Shown here: positions 8,105 to 15,129 of the stretch, one piece after another
Layout: each line of letters starts with the position of its first letter
How positions within the stretch are numbered: position 1 is the stretch's first letter
DNA from: Chloroflexota bacterium
GTDB lineage: Bacteria; Chloroflexota; Dehalococcoidia; UBA2979
Reading direction: 5' to 3'
DNA: 35,652 nucleotides
Assembly: GCA_026713865.1 (NCBI GenBank)
Contig: JAPONQ010000022.1
Location: 1 to 35,652, forward strand
Made by a program: the position numbers and the translations under genes
The notes under the pieces: generated by a model
Databases searched by the model: none
The model's input: only the letters and a program-made list of their open reading frames with translations
Told to the model about the DNA's origin: nothing

Positions 8105-9040
8105 GTGCTGCTGGTCCGCGAGGAGTTGCGCCGCGGGGTCCCTCCCGGCGGGAGCGCGGTGACGCTGGGCGTCTTCGACGGCGTCCACCGCGGGCACGGC
8201 GCGCTCGTCGGGCGGCTGTGCCGGGAGGCCGGAGCCAGGCGCCTGACTCCCGGCGTCGTGACCTTTCACCCGAGCCCGATCTCGGTCTTTCGCCCCGACA
8301 TCCCGCTCGCCTATCTCGAGTCGCTCGAGCGCCGCGTGGAGCTGCTGGGCGAGCTCGGGGCAGGATTCGTGACGGTCGTGAGCTTCACCTCGGAGCTCGC
8401 CCAGGTGAGCGCCGGCGACTTCGTGCGGCTGCTCGCCGAGGAGACGCGCGCCCGCTTGCTCGTCGTCGGGGGCGACTTCGCGCTGGGGCGCGGGCGCGAG
8501 GGGACGCCGGAGCGCCTCGCGGAGCTCGCCGCTCCGCACGGCGTCGAGGTCATCTCCGTCGGGCTCGTGGCCGAGGAGGGGAGCAAGGTCTCCTCCACGC
8601 GCATCCGCCAGGCCCTGGCCGCCGGCGAGATGGAGCAGGTCGGGCGGCTCCTCGGTCGCCCCTACTCGCTGCGCGGCCCGGTCCTGCGCGGTGACGAGCG
8701 CGGGCGCCGCATCGGGTTCCCGACCCTGAACATCGGCGTCAGCCCCGACCGCGCCCTGCCGCCAAACGGCGTCTACGTCTGCCGCGCGGGCGTCGGCGGC
8801 GCCCGCTACAACGCCGTCACGAACATCGGCGTCCGGCCCACCTTCGATGGAAGCAGCCGGCAGGTGGAGACGCATCTCCTCGACTTCTCCGGCGACCTCT
8901 ACGGCGAGCACGCCTCCATCGATCTCCTGCACCGGCTGCGGGCGGAGCGGCGCTTCTCCGGTGCGGACGCCCTGATCGAGCAGATCGGGCGGGACGTGGC
9001 CGAGAGCCGGGGCTATCTCTCCTCGCGGGTGCCGGCGTGA
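8105..9040 (+). CDS. ribF: Bifunctional riboflavin kinase / FAD synthetase
   Basis: Makes FMN from riboflavin and FAD from FMN. The 311-residue product has the N-terminal adenylyltransferase domain with LGVFDGVHRGH (about residues 21-31), TFHPSP and SSTRIRQAL. The C-terminal riboflavin kinase domain has GRRIGFPTLNI, NGVYVC, NIGVRPTF and a Glu in VETHLLDF. The GTG at 8105 is used because it starts just before the first strand. The stop overlaps the tyrS start as GTGA, so the two are coupled. FAD supply is relevant to the two acyl-CoA dehydrogenases in the window, but no direct link is visible. Confidence 0.95.
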   Translation: MLLVREELRRGVPPGGSAVTLGVFDGVHRGHGALVGRLCREAGARRLTPGVVTFHPSPISVFRPDIPLAYLESLERRVELLGELGAGFVTVVSFTSELAQVSAGDFVRLLAEETRARLLVVGGDFALGRGREGTPERLAELAAPHGVEVISVGLVAEEGSKVSSTRIRQALAAGEMEQVGRLLGRPYSLRGPVLRGDERGRRIGFPTLNIGVSPDRALPPNGVYVCRAGVGGARYNAVTNIGVRPTFDGSSRQVETHLLDFSGDLYGEHASIDLLHRLRAERRFSGADALIEQIGRDVAESRGYLSSRVPA

Positions 9041-10284
9041 GCCGGCAGATGGCAGCGGTCGACGAGCAGCTCGCCGTGCTGCTGCGCGGGACGGAATTCG
9101 GCGATCCGCAGACGCGGCGCGTGATGGCGTCCGAGCTGCGCGAACGGCTTAAGGAGGATCGCCCGCTCCGCGTCTACTGCGGCTACGATCCGACCGCGGT
9201 CGACCTGACGCTCGGTCACACCCTCACCATGCGCAAGCTTCGCCAGTTCCAGGATCTGGGCCACGACGTCACCTTTCTCGTCGGGACCTTCACCGCCCTC
9301 GCCGGGGGCGACCCCTCCGACAAGGACCGGCACCGGCCGATGCTGAGCGCCGAGCAGGTGCGCACCAACGCCGAGACCTACCTCCACCAGGCCTTCCGCA
9401 TCCTCGACCGCGAGCGCACGACGGTACGCGAGAACGTCGAGTGGCTCGCCGATCTGCGCTTCGAGGAGGTGCTCCGGCTCTGCTCCCACTTCACGGTCGC
9501 GCAGTTCCTCGAGCGGGAGAACTTCCAGCGCCGGTGGGAGCGCCGCGATCCGATCCACCTCTCGGAGCTGCTCTACGCGATCCTGCAGGCCTACGACGCC
9601 GTCTCGCTCGAGACCGACGTCCAGGTGGGAGGGTCGGAGCAACTCTTCAACCTGATGGCGGGGCGGACGCTGCAGCGCGAGTTCGGGCAGAGGCCGCAGG
9701 TCGTGCTCACCGTCCCGATCCTGGTGGGGACCGACGGCCGGCTCAAGATGTCGAAGACGACCGGGAACTACATCGGAGTCGATGAGCCTCCGGCCGACAT
9801 CTACGGGAAGGTGATGTCCATCCCGGACTCGGCGATCGGCGACTACTTCACGCTGCTGACGCCGCTCACGGCGGAGGAGGTCGCGGCGATCCTCGGCCGC
9901 GTGCGTGCGGGCGAGCTCCCGGCGATGGAGGCGAAGAAGCGGCTCGCGCACGCCATCGTCGCCTCGCTTCACCCCGAACGGGCCGCCGATGAGGCGCAGA
10001 GCTACTTCGAAGCGACGATCCAGCGCGGCGAGACTCCCTCCGCGATGCCCGAGCACGCGCTCGGCGGCGCGCCCCCGCAGGCGCGAGCGCTGCACCGCGT
10101 GCTCGTCGCATCCGGGCTCGCCGCGAGCAGCGCCGAGGCGAAGCGGCTGGTGTCGCAGGGTGCGGTCGCCGTGAACGGGGAGCGCGTCGCCGAGACGACG
10201 CGGCCGCTTGCGCCGGGTGACGAGCTGCGGGTCGGCCGGCATCGTTTCCTGCGCGTCGTCGCGGGCACGGAGCGCGATCGCTGA
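9037..10284 (+). CDS. tyrS: Tyrosyl-tRNA synthetase
   Basis: Class Ic synthetase of 415 residues that charges tRNA-Tyr. Tyr-AMP site motifs are YCGYDPT (47-53) and a HIGH-type LTLGHT (57-62); the KMSKS loop appears as KMSKTTGN. QVGGSEQLFNLMAGR and the Tyr-binding YAILQAYDA region are present. A C-terminal S4 RNA-binding domain (about residues 345-405, ending in DELRVGRHRFLRVV) completes the fold. The loop after the second strand reads VGTFTALAGGDPSDKD rather than the common GDFTARIGDPSGR, a divergent version. The GTG start overlaps the ribF stop. Confidence 0.95.
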   Translation: MSRQMAAVDEQLAVLLRGTEFGDPQTRRVMASELRERLKEDRPLRVYCGYDPTAVDLTLGHTLTMRKLRQFQDLGHDVTFLVGTFTALAGGDPSDKDRHRPMLSAEQVRTNAETYLHQAFRILDRERTTVRENVEWLADLRFEEVLRLCSHFTVAQFLERENFQRRWERRDPIHLSELLYAILQAYDAVSLETDVQVGGSEQLFNLMAGRTLQREFGQRPQVVLTVPILVGTDGRLKMSKTTGNYIGVDEPPADIYGKVMSIPDSAIGDYFTLLTPLTAEEVAAILGRVRAGELPAMEAKKRLAHAIVASLHPERAADEAQSYFEATIQRGETPSAMPEHALGGAPPQARALHRVLVASGLAASSAEAKRLVSQGAVAVNGERVAETTRPLAPGDELRVGRHRFLRVVAGTERDR

Positions 10285-10331
10285 GGTGATAAGGTACGCG
10301 CACATCCGGCGGATGCCGGCGGGGGCCGCAG

Positions 10332-10817
10332 ATGCTCGATGGCGGGTTCGACGTCGACGTCGACCACATCGCACGCACGATCGCCGAGGCGGAGGTCGTC
10401 TGCCTCTACTTCCCGCTGCTCCGCACGACGCTTCTGATCGATGCCCGCACCTCTGAGGGCGTCACCCCCCTGGTGCGGCTGGTGCCCATTGCCGCGAGCG
10501 CCGGCGAACGGCTGCGCTCGCTGAGGCGCCTGCGCTCCCAGCTTCCGCGCCCCGACTCGATCACGACGATTCTCTGGACGCGGCGCGTGGGGGCGCTTCG
10601 CCGTCTCGGGGTCTGGGAGTGCCTCCTCGAACGGCTCGCCGCGACCGGCGACGGCTCGGCGCCCGGGCGGGCGGAGGCCTGCCTCGACGAGCTCGGCGTG
10701 CTCGAGCGGCGCGAGCTGCGCCGCGCGCTCACCGGCGAGCAGCACCGCACTCTGTGGGGCCGCCCCGGTGTCGGCGATGCAGCGGAGAGCGGTCCCGACG
10801 ACGGCGCGATCCCGTAG
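10332..10817 (+). CDS. Conserved-looking protein of unknown function
   Basis: I do not recognise this 161-residue protein. It has a short hydrophobic patch (VVCLYFPLLRTTLLIDART, about residues 23-41) that looks like core beta strands rather than a membrane span. An Arg-rich segment follows (ERLRSLRRLRSQLPRPDSITTILWTRRVGALRRLGVWECL), then a helical C-terminal part with a disordered tail. It starts at an ATG with GGCGGGGG about nine bases upstream, 47 bases after tyrS. A weak TGATAAGGT extended -10-like site is at 10287-10295. Codon use matches the neighbours and no competing frame has a recognisable domain. It converges on the EF-G-like gene. Confidence 0.7.
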   Translation: MLDGGFDVDVDHIARTIAEAEVVCLYFPLLRTTLLIDARTSEGVTPLVRLVPIAASAGERLRSLRRLRSQLPRPDSITTILWTRRVGALRRLGVWECLLERLAATGDGSAPGRAEACLDELGVLERRELRRALTGEQHRTLWGRPGVGDAAESGPDDGAIP

Positions 10818-10837
10818 CGGACGGGGCCGGGCGGTCG

Positions 10838-12886
10838 CTACCCGGCGTCCGCGGCGAGCTCCTTCAGAACCTGCTCCTGGACGTGGGCCGGCACGTCGGC
10901 ATAGCGCGCGAACTCCAGCGAGAAGCGGCCGCGCGCGCCGGTCAGCGCGCGCACGTCCGCGGCGTATCGCTGTACCTCGGCCAGCGGCGCCTCGGCCGTC
11001 ACGGCGGAGAAGGCGCCCGCGGGCTCGACGCCGTGAACCTGGGCGCGGCGCCCGTTGAGGTCGCTCATCACGTCGCCCAGGTTCTCGCTCGGTGCGCGGA
11101 TCACCAGCCGCACCAGCGGCTCGAGGAGCTGGGGGCGGGCATCGAGGATCCCCTGCCGGAGGGCCTGCGACGCGGCGATCTTGAAGGCCATCTCCGAGGA
11201 GTCGACGGAGTGCGAGGAGCCGTCGAGCAGGGTGACCCGCAGGTCGACCACGGGCGAGTGGGCGACCGGGCCGTCGGGGAGCGTCTCGGCGATCCCCTTC
11301 TCGACCGCGGGTATGAACTGGCGCGGCACATTGCCCCCGACGACCTTCTGCGCGAACTCGAAGCCGTCGCCGCGCGTGAGCGGCTCCAGCTGGATGACGA
11401 CGTGCCCGTACTGGCCGTGGCCGCCGGTCTGCTTCTTGTGCTTGTACTCGGCCCGCGCCGGTGCGCTGATGGTCTCCCGGTAGGGCACGCGCGGCACCGC
11501 CATGTCGACGTCGACGCTGAAGTTCTGGGCGAGCCGGTCCCGGACGTCGGCGACCTGCGCGTCCCCGAGCGTGAGCATCACGAGCTCCGCCGTGTCGGGA
11601 TCGCGCTCGACGCGGATGGTGGGGTCCTGCTCGCGGATGCGCGCGAGGGCGGTCGAGAGCTTGTCGACGTCCGACTTCGTGCGCGGCCGGATGGCGGTGC
11701 GGTAGGCCGGCACGGGGAGCGGGATCGCGGCCACGCGGACCGATTCCGCCTCCGATCCGACGAACGAGTCCCCGGTGAGCGTGTGCTGGAGCTTCGCCGC
11801 GACGCCGATATCGCCGGCGACGAGCTCGGGCACCTCGATCTGCTCCTTGCCGCGCTGGATGTAGAGGTGGCCGAGGCGCTCCGTCTGCCCGCGCTGCACG
11901 TTCAGCGGGTGCGCGTCGGCCCGCAGCGTGCCGGAGAGAATGCGCAGGAACGTCAGGCGGCCGACGAAGGCGTCGGCGGTGGTCTTGAAGACCTGCGCGA
12001 CGAGCGGGCCCTCCCCGGTGGTCGCGAGGCTGCCGTCCTCGGTGGCGTGCTCCCGCCCCACGGGGGAGGGGGCGTAGGCCGCGAGGGCGTCGAGCAGCGC
12101 CGCGATCCCGACGCCCTCCTTCGCGGAGGCGGGGAGCACGGGAATGACCTGGCCGCTGTCCATCGCCGCGGCGAGGGCGGCGGCGAGGGTCTGCGGGGTG
12201 ATCTCCTCGCCCTCGAGGTAGCTGATCAGGAGGTCGTCGTCGGTCTCGGCGACCGCCTCGAGGAGCTGCTCGTGCGCCGCCTCGATCTCGTCGGCGAGCT
12301 CGTCGGGCGTCTCGGCGCCCTCGCCGCTCACTCCGGCGCGGACGCGTCCGGCCACGAGGTCGACGATCCCCGAGAACGCCGTCGCCTGGCCCACCGGCAG
12401 CGCGAGCGGCACCAGCCGCTGCCCGAAGCGCTCGCGGAGCGATTCGAGCACGCGCGGGAAGTTGGCGTTCTCGCGGTCCATGCGGTTGACGACGACCAGG
12501 CGCGGCAGGCCGGCGCGCTCGGCGTATTCCCAGGCGACCTCGGTCCCGCCCTCGATCCCAGCCACCGCATCGACCACGACGAGCGCGGCGTCGGCCGCGT
12601 GCACTCCCGAGGCCATGTCACCCTCGAAGTCCGGCGAGCCGGGGGTGTCGATGACGTTGATGCGGGTCTCGCCCCACTCGACGGGGAGCATGGCGAGCGA
12701 GATCGAGTAGCGGTGCCGCTGCTCGAGCGGATCGAAATCGCCGACCGTGTTCCCGGCGTCGACCGATCCCGCCCGGTCGATCGCCCCCGACTGCAGGAGC
12801 ATCGCCTCGCCGATGGTGGTCTTGCCGGCGCCGTGATGTCCGAGCAGGACCACGTTTCGAAGCTGTCCAGAGGCGTAGGCTCGCAT
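10838..12886 (-). CDS. EF-G-like translation GTPase (EF-G2/FusA2 type)
   Basis: The 682-residue protein has the full EF-G domain order. The G domain has G1 GHHGAGKT (residues 16-23), G3 DTPGSPDF (80-87) and G4 NRMD (134-137). Domain II, domain III, domain IV (KKQTGGHGQYGHVVI, GIAETLPDGPV, VDSSEMAFKIAASQAL) and domain V follow. The usual catalytic His after DTPG is Ser, and the switch I RGITI-type motif is absent (RHRYSISLAM), both typical of the EF-G-like paralogue group rather than housekeeping EF-G. The ATG at 12886 is preceded by AGGGGGGA. It is not beside rpsL, rpsG or tuf, which also argues against fusA. Its cellular role is uncertain. Confidence 0.92.
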   Translation of the reverse strand: MRAYASGQLRNVVLLGHHGAGKTTIGEAMLLQSGAIDRAGSVDAGNTVGDFDPLEQRHRYSISLAMLPVEWGETRINVIDTPGSPDFEGDMASGVHAADAALVVVDAVAGIEGGTEVAWEYAERAGLPRLVVVNRMDRENANFPRVLESLRERFGQRLVPLALPVGQATAFSGIVDLVAGRVRAGVSGEGAETPDELADEIEAAHEQLLEAVAETDDDLLISYLEGEEITPQTLAAALAAAMDSGQVIPVLPASAKEGVGIAALLDALAAYAPSPVGREHATEDGSLATTGEGPLVAQVFKTTADAFVGRLTFLRILSGTLRADAHPLNVQRGQTERLGHLYIQRGKEQIEVPELVAGDIGVAAKLQHTLTGDSFVGSEAESVRVAAIPLPVPAYRTAIRPRTKSDVDKLSTALARIREQDPTIRVERDPDTAELVMLTLGDAQVADVRDRLAQNFSVDVDMAVPRVPYRETISAPARAEYKHKKQTGGHGQYGHVVIQLEPLTRGDGFEFAQKVVGGNVPRQFIPAVEKGIAETLPDGPVAHSPVVDLRVTLLDGSSHSVDSSEMAFKIAASQALRQGILDARPQLLEPLVRLVIRAPSENLGDVMSDLNGRRAQVHGVEPAGAFSAVTAEAPLAEVQRYAADVRALTGARGRFSLEFARYADVPAHVQEQVLKELAADAG

Positions 12887-12945
12887 CGATGTCCCCCCTG
12901 CCGAGTGAGCGCGCATCGTACTGCGCCGCTCGCCGGGCCCACAAC

Positions 12946-12972
12946 GCGGCTCCCGCCGGGGGCGGGAGCCGC
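12946..12972 (-). promoter_or_regulatory. Perfect 12-bp hairpin in the leader of the EF-G-like gene
   Basis: GCGGCTCCCGCC (12946-12957) and GGCGGGAGCCGC (12961-12972) are exact reverse complements with a GGG loop. It lies 60 bases upstream of the EF-G-like ATG and would form in RNA from either strand. No T-run follows on either side, so it may be a leader structure or a rho-independent-like barrier. Confidence 0.45.
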
Positions 12973-13058
12973 GGCCGCACGCACGGGGCGGTGCGGCGGC
13001 GCCGGCGGACGGTGCCCGCGAAGAGGACGAATCCGGGGCGTCCCCGTCCGTCGTATAT

Positions 13059-13128
13059 GTAGTGGGCGGGTTCGGATGGGGCACCGGAGGGGATTCGGCG
13101 GCACCCCATCCGCCCCCGCCCATACTAC
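13059..13128. repeat. 70-base imperfect inverted repeat
   Basis: Arms 13059-13082 and 13102-13128 pair as GTAGT/ACTAC (with a two-base AT bulge), GGGCGGG/CCCGCCC, a C-G pair between mismatches, and GGATGGGG/CCCCATCC. That gives 21 base pairs around a loop of about 20 bases containing GGAGGGG. It lies between the divergent EF-G-like gene and the 55-residue ORF; TATATG just before the left arm (13054-13059) could be a -10 element. With the hairpin at 12946-12972 it accounts for most of the structure in the 322-base gap. Function unknown: RNA element, operator or REP/MITE-like repeat. Confidence 0.6.
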
Positions 13129-13196
13129 CCCGCGCCGAGCCGGTGGTGCCGGGGGCGTGGCGGTCTCGCCGCGGCCTCCGCCGCTCCGCGCTCCTG

Positions 13197-13202
13197 TATG
13201 GT
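13197..13202 (+). promoter_or_regulatory. Possible -10 box giving a leaderless transcript
   Basis: TATGGT preceded directly by TG. It ends six bases before the A of the ATG at 13209, the spacing expected if transcription starts at the start codon. No Shine-Dalgarno sequence is visible for that ORF. The -35 region is not convincing. Confidence 0.35.
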
Positions 13203-13208
13203 GGCGCC

Positions 13209-13376
13209 ATGTGCGACACGCATGGCAACCGCGGCTGGTTCCTCAGTCCCGTGTCGAACTGGCGCAGCTACGAGGCGCCGTTTCACGTCAAGCTGCGCCT
13301 CGCGGCGCGCAACACCTGGCACAAGGTCATAAACCTGTCGCTTTGCTGCGGGCGCGGCGGTGAGCCCGGCTGCTGA
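13209..13376 (+). CDS. Small protein (55 aa) with C-terminal CCGxxGxPGC motif
   Basis: No function recognised. The 55-residue product starts MCDTHGNRGWF and ends CCGRGGEPGC. Cysteines are at 2, 46, 47 and 55 and histidines at 5, 26 and 38; the middle is basic and amphipathic (VKLRLAARNTWHKVINL). Composition differs sharply from random high-GC frames: three Trp, five Asn, little Ala or Arg, and low-GC codons such as ATA and TTT. This argues that it is a real, selected gene. The Cys/His content suggests metal or FeS binding, or a modified peptide, but neither is shown. The ATG at 13209 sits where a leaderless transcript could begin. An upstream in-frame extension to 13062 would read through the inverted repeat and is unlikely. 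Confidence 0.65.
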   Translation: MCDTHGNRGWFLSPVSNWRSYEAPFHVKLRLAARNTWHKVINLSLCCGRGGEPGC

Positions 13377-13540
13377 GGGACCTCGGCTCCCGCGTCCGGT
13401 CGGGACGCGAAGGACTAGGTCGGGCCCGATTCTCGGCCGCGCGGGGAGCTGCGGGAGAGAGCAGCGACCGCGAGCTGGCGGCGGCGGGATCGTGGGGGCG
13501 CCTGCCGTCCGGCGAGGCGCCGGTGAGGAAGCGGGATCAG

Positions 13541-14761
13541 ATGGAGTGGCAAGACACCGCCGAGGAAGCGGCCTTCCGCGCGGAGGTGCGCGACTTTCTC
13601 GCGACCGAGTTGCCGGAGCGCTACCGCAGGCTCGCCGCGCACAACCGCATCGTGCGGCGCGTGTGGCAGAAGGACCGTCTTTCCTCCGAGCCCGGGCGGC
13701 GCGAGACGGCCCGGCTGTGGGCCGAGGCGCTGTCTCGCCGGGGGTGGTTCGCGCCGCACTGGCCGCGCGAGTACGGAGGCGCCGGCCTCGGCCCGGCGGA
13801 GCAGTTCGTCTTCAACGAGGAGATGGCGCGCGTGGATGCGCCCTCCGTGCAGGGGGTGGGCGTCGGCTTCCTCGGCTCTGCCCTCATCATCCACGGCACG
13901 GACGAGCAGAAGCGGACCCACCTGCCTCGCATCCTGGACGGCTCGGTGGTCTGGGCGCAGGGCTTCTCCGAGCCCGGCGCCGGCTCCGATCTCGCCGGCC
14001 TCACGACGCGCGCCGTCCGGGACGGGGATGAGTACGTCCTGAGCGGGCAGAAGATCTGGACCTCGGACGGGCACGAGGCGGAGTGGATCTGCGTGCTCGC
14101 GCGCACCGATCCCGATCTCCCCCGCCACCGCGGCGTCTCGTTCCTGCTGGCCGACATGCGGCAGCCGGGCATCGAGCTCCGGCCCCTCATCAACCTGAAC
14201 TGGCGCCACGCCTTCAACGAGACCTTCTTCGACGGCGCCCGCGTTCCCGTCACCAACCGCGTGGGCGAGGAGAACCGCGGCTGGTACGTCGCGATGACGG
14301 TGCTCGACTTCGAGCGTTCGAACGTCGCCGGCGCCGTCGAGGCGCGCCGGCTCCTCTCGCGCCTGATCGCGGACGCGAGCGGGCAGGGGGCGGAGCGCGC
14401 CCGGCTCGGCCGGCTCGACTCCGTGCGTCAGCAGGTCGCGCAGCGCTGGGTCGAGGCGGAGGTCCTCTACGGCTTCTCCGCCCAGATCATCTCGATCGAG
14501 AAGGCAGGCCTCGTGCCGAACCACGAGGCCTCGGTCTCGAAGGTGTTCGGATCGGAGCTGGCGCAGGCCATCGCGCGCACGGGCGCCTCCACATACGGGC
14601 TCTACAGCCTGCTCTGGGACCCGGACGACGCGCGCTCGCCGCTCGAGGCCTTCTTCGCGCAGGCGTACGTCGAGAGCCTCTCGCGGACGATCGCCTCGGG
14701 GACATCCGAGATCCAGCGCAACGTCATCGCCACGCGAGGTCTCGGCCTCCCGCGCGGCTAG
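13541..14761 (+). CDS. Acyl-CoA dehydrogenase family protein (first copy)
   Basis: FAD enzyme of the acyl-CoA dehydrogenase fold that oxidises an acyl-CoA to the 2-enoyl-CoA; the natural substrate is unknown. The 406-residue product has the N-terminal helical domain with APHWPREYGGAG and the FAD/substrate signature GFSEPGAGSDLAG (141-153). It also has GQKIWTSDG and the C-terminal GTSEIQRNVIATRGLGLPRG (387-406). The residue before GTSEIQR is Ser, not the Glu used by MCAD-type enzymes, so a catalytic Glu must lie elsewhere, as in other FadE groups. The ATG at 13541 is preferred over the GTG at 13523; GAGGAAG precedes it. It is clearly paralogous to the protein at 22356. Confidence 0.93.
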   Translation: MEWQDTAEEAAFRAEVRDFLATELPERYRRLAAHNRIVRRVWQKDRLSSEPGRRETARLWAEALSRRGWFAPHWPREYGGAGLGPAEQFVFNEEMARVDAPSVQGVGVGFLGSALIIHGTDEQKRTHLPRILDGSVVWAQGFSEPGAGSDLAGLTTRAVRDGDEYVLSGQKIWTSDGHEAEWICVLARTDPDLPRHRGVSFLLADMRQPGIELRPLINLNWRHAFNETFFDGARVPVTNRVGEENRGWYVAMTVLDFERSNVAGAVEARRLLSRLIADASGQGAERARLGRLDSVRQQVAQRWVEAEVLYGFSAQIISIEKAGLVPNHEASVSKVFGSELAQAIARTGASTYGLYSLLWDPDDARSPLEAFFAQAYVESLSRTIASGTSEIQRNVIATRGLGLPRG

Positions 14762-15020
14762 CGATCCGGGGAAGCGCTCGACCGGCCGCGCCGGCGCGCA
14801 CCCGCAAGCGCCTCCCGCCACCAGCCGGCGCGCGCCCTCGATCCCCGGTCGGCACGCTGATCCCCGGATCGCCAGGGCCCCCGGCAGGCTCGATCGTGGG
14901 ATCTTCCCCGGGGGCGTTGCCCGGGAGCGAACGCGGGCGACGGATCGCGCGCTCGCGCCTCTCGGCGCCGCCCCGGCGCCGGGCACGGCCGCTCCCGCCA
15001 CGCGCGTGCGTACGAGGGTG
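14762..15020. other. Non-coding stretch after the first acyl-CoA dehydrogenase
   Basis: GC-rich, with no credible gene. It holds a small stem (CCGGC/GCCGG, 14782-14794) that could be part of a terminator, and a direct repeat GATCCCCGG at 14840-14848 and 14859-14867. Nothing else is supported. Confidence 0.4.
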
Positions 15021-15040
15021 GCAGTGCTATGACCGAAGGA

Positions 15041-15058
15041 TAGTACTAGCTAATACTA
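15041..15058. promoter_or_regulatory. 18-bp palindrome, candidate metal-regulator operator
   Basis: TAGTACTAGCTAATACTA is a near-perfect palindrome: 16 of 18 positions are symmetric around AGCT. It lies 72 bases upstream of the Fe-type binding lipoprotein start, in an AT-rich island (about 15021-15165) that stands out in this 70% GC DNA. DtxR/IdeR-family operators are also 18-19 bp palindromes with a TTAGnCTAA-like centre, so an iron regulator site is plausible. Possible promoter pieces overlap it: ATGACC at 15029-15034, and TAATAC at 15051-15056 with a 16-base spacer. Confidence 0.45.
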
Positions 15059-15078
15059 GATCATCGTGTGTAGAGCAG

Positions 15079-15084
15079 TAGAAT
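15079..15084 (+). promoter_or_regulatory. Possible -10 box upstream of the Fe-type binding protein
   Basis: TAGAAT matches TATAAT at five of six positions and lies 45 bases before the ATG at 15130, inside the AT-rich island. No good -35 at 16-18 bases; an activator-dependent promoter is possible. Confidence 0.35.
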
Positions 15085-15129
15085 ATGTGGCGACACGAAA
15101 TGCAGCATTACGTATGAGCGGATGGTGGA

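Noticed and set aside
10838-12886. Housekeeping EF-G (fusA)
   Set aside because: No catalytic His after DTPG, no RGITI motif and no rpsL/rpsG/tuf neighbours.
13062-13208. Longer start for the 55-residue protein
   Set aside because: The extension would encode the inverted repeat as Pro/Gly-rich sequence and lacks a ribosome site; the ATG at 13209 has a promoter-like box at the right distance.
10619-13363. Plus-strand 914-codon frame across the EF-G-like gene
   Set aside because: It is the complement of a clear EF-G-like gene; its translation is low-complexity and repeats no known domain.
14840-14867. Direct repeats GATCCCCGG as a CRISPR or mobile-element end
   Set aside because: Only two copies, nine bases long, with no further units, no cas genes and no transposase.
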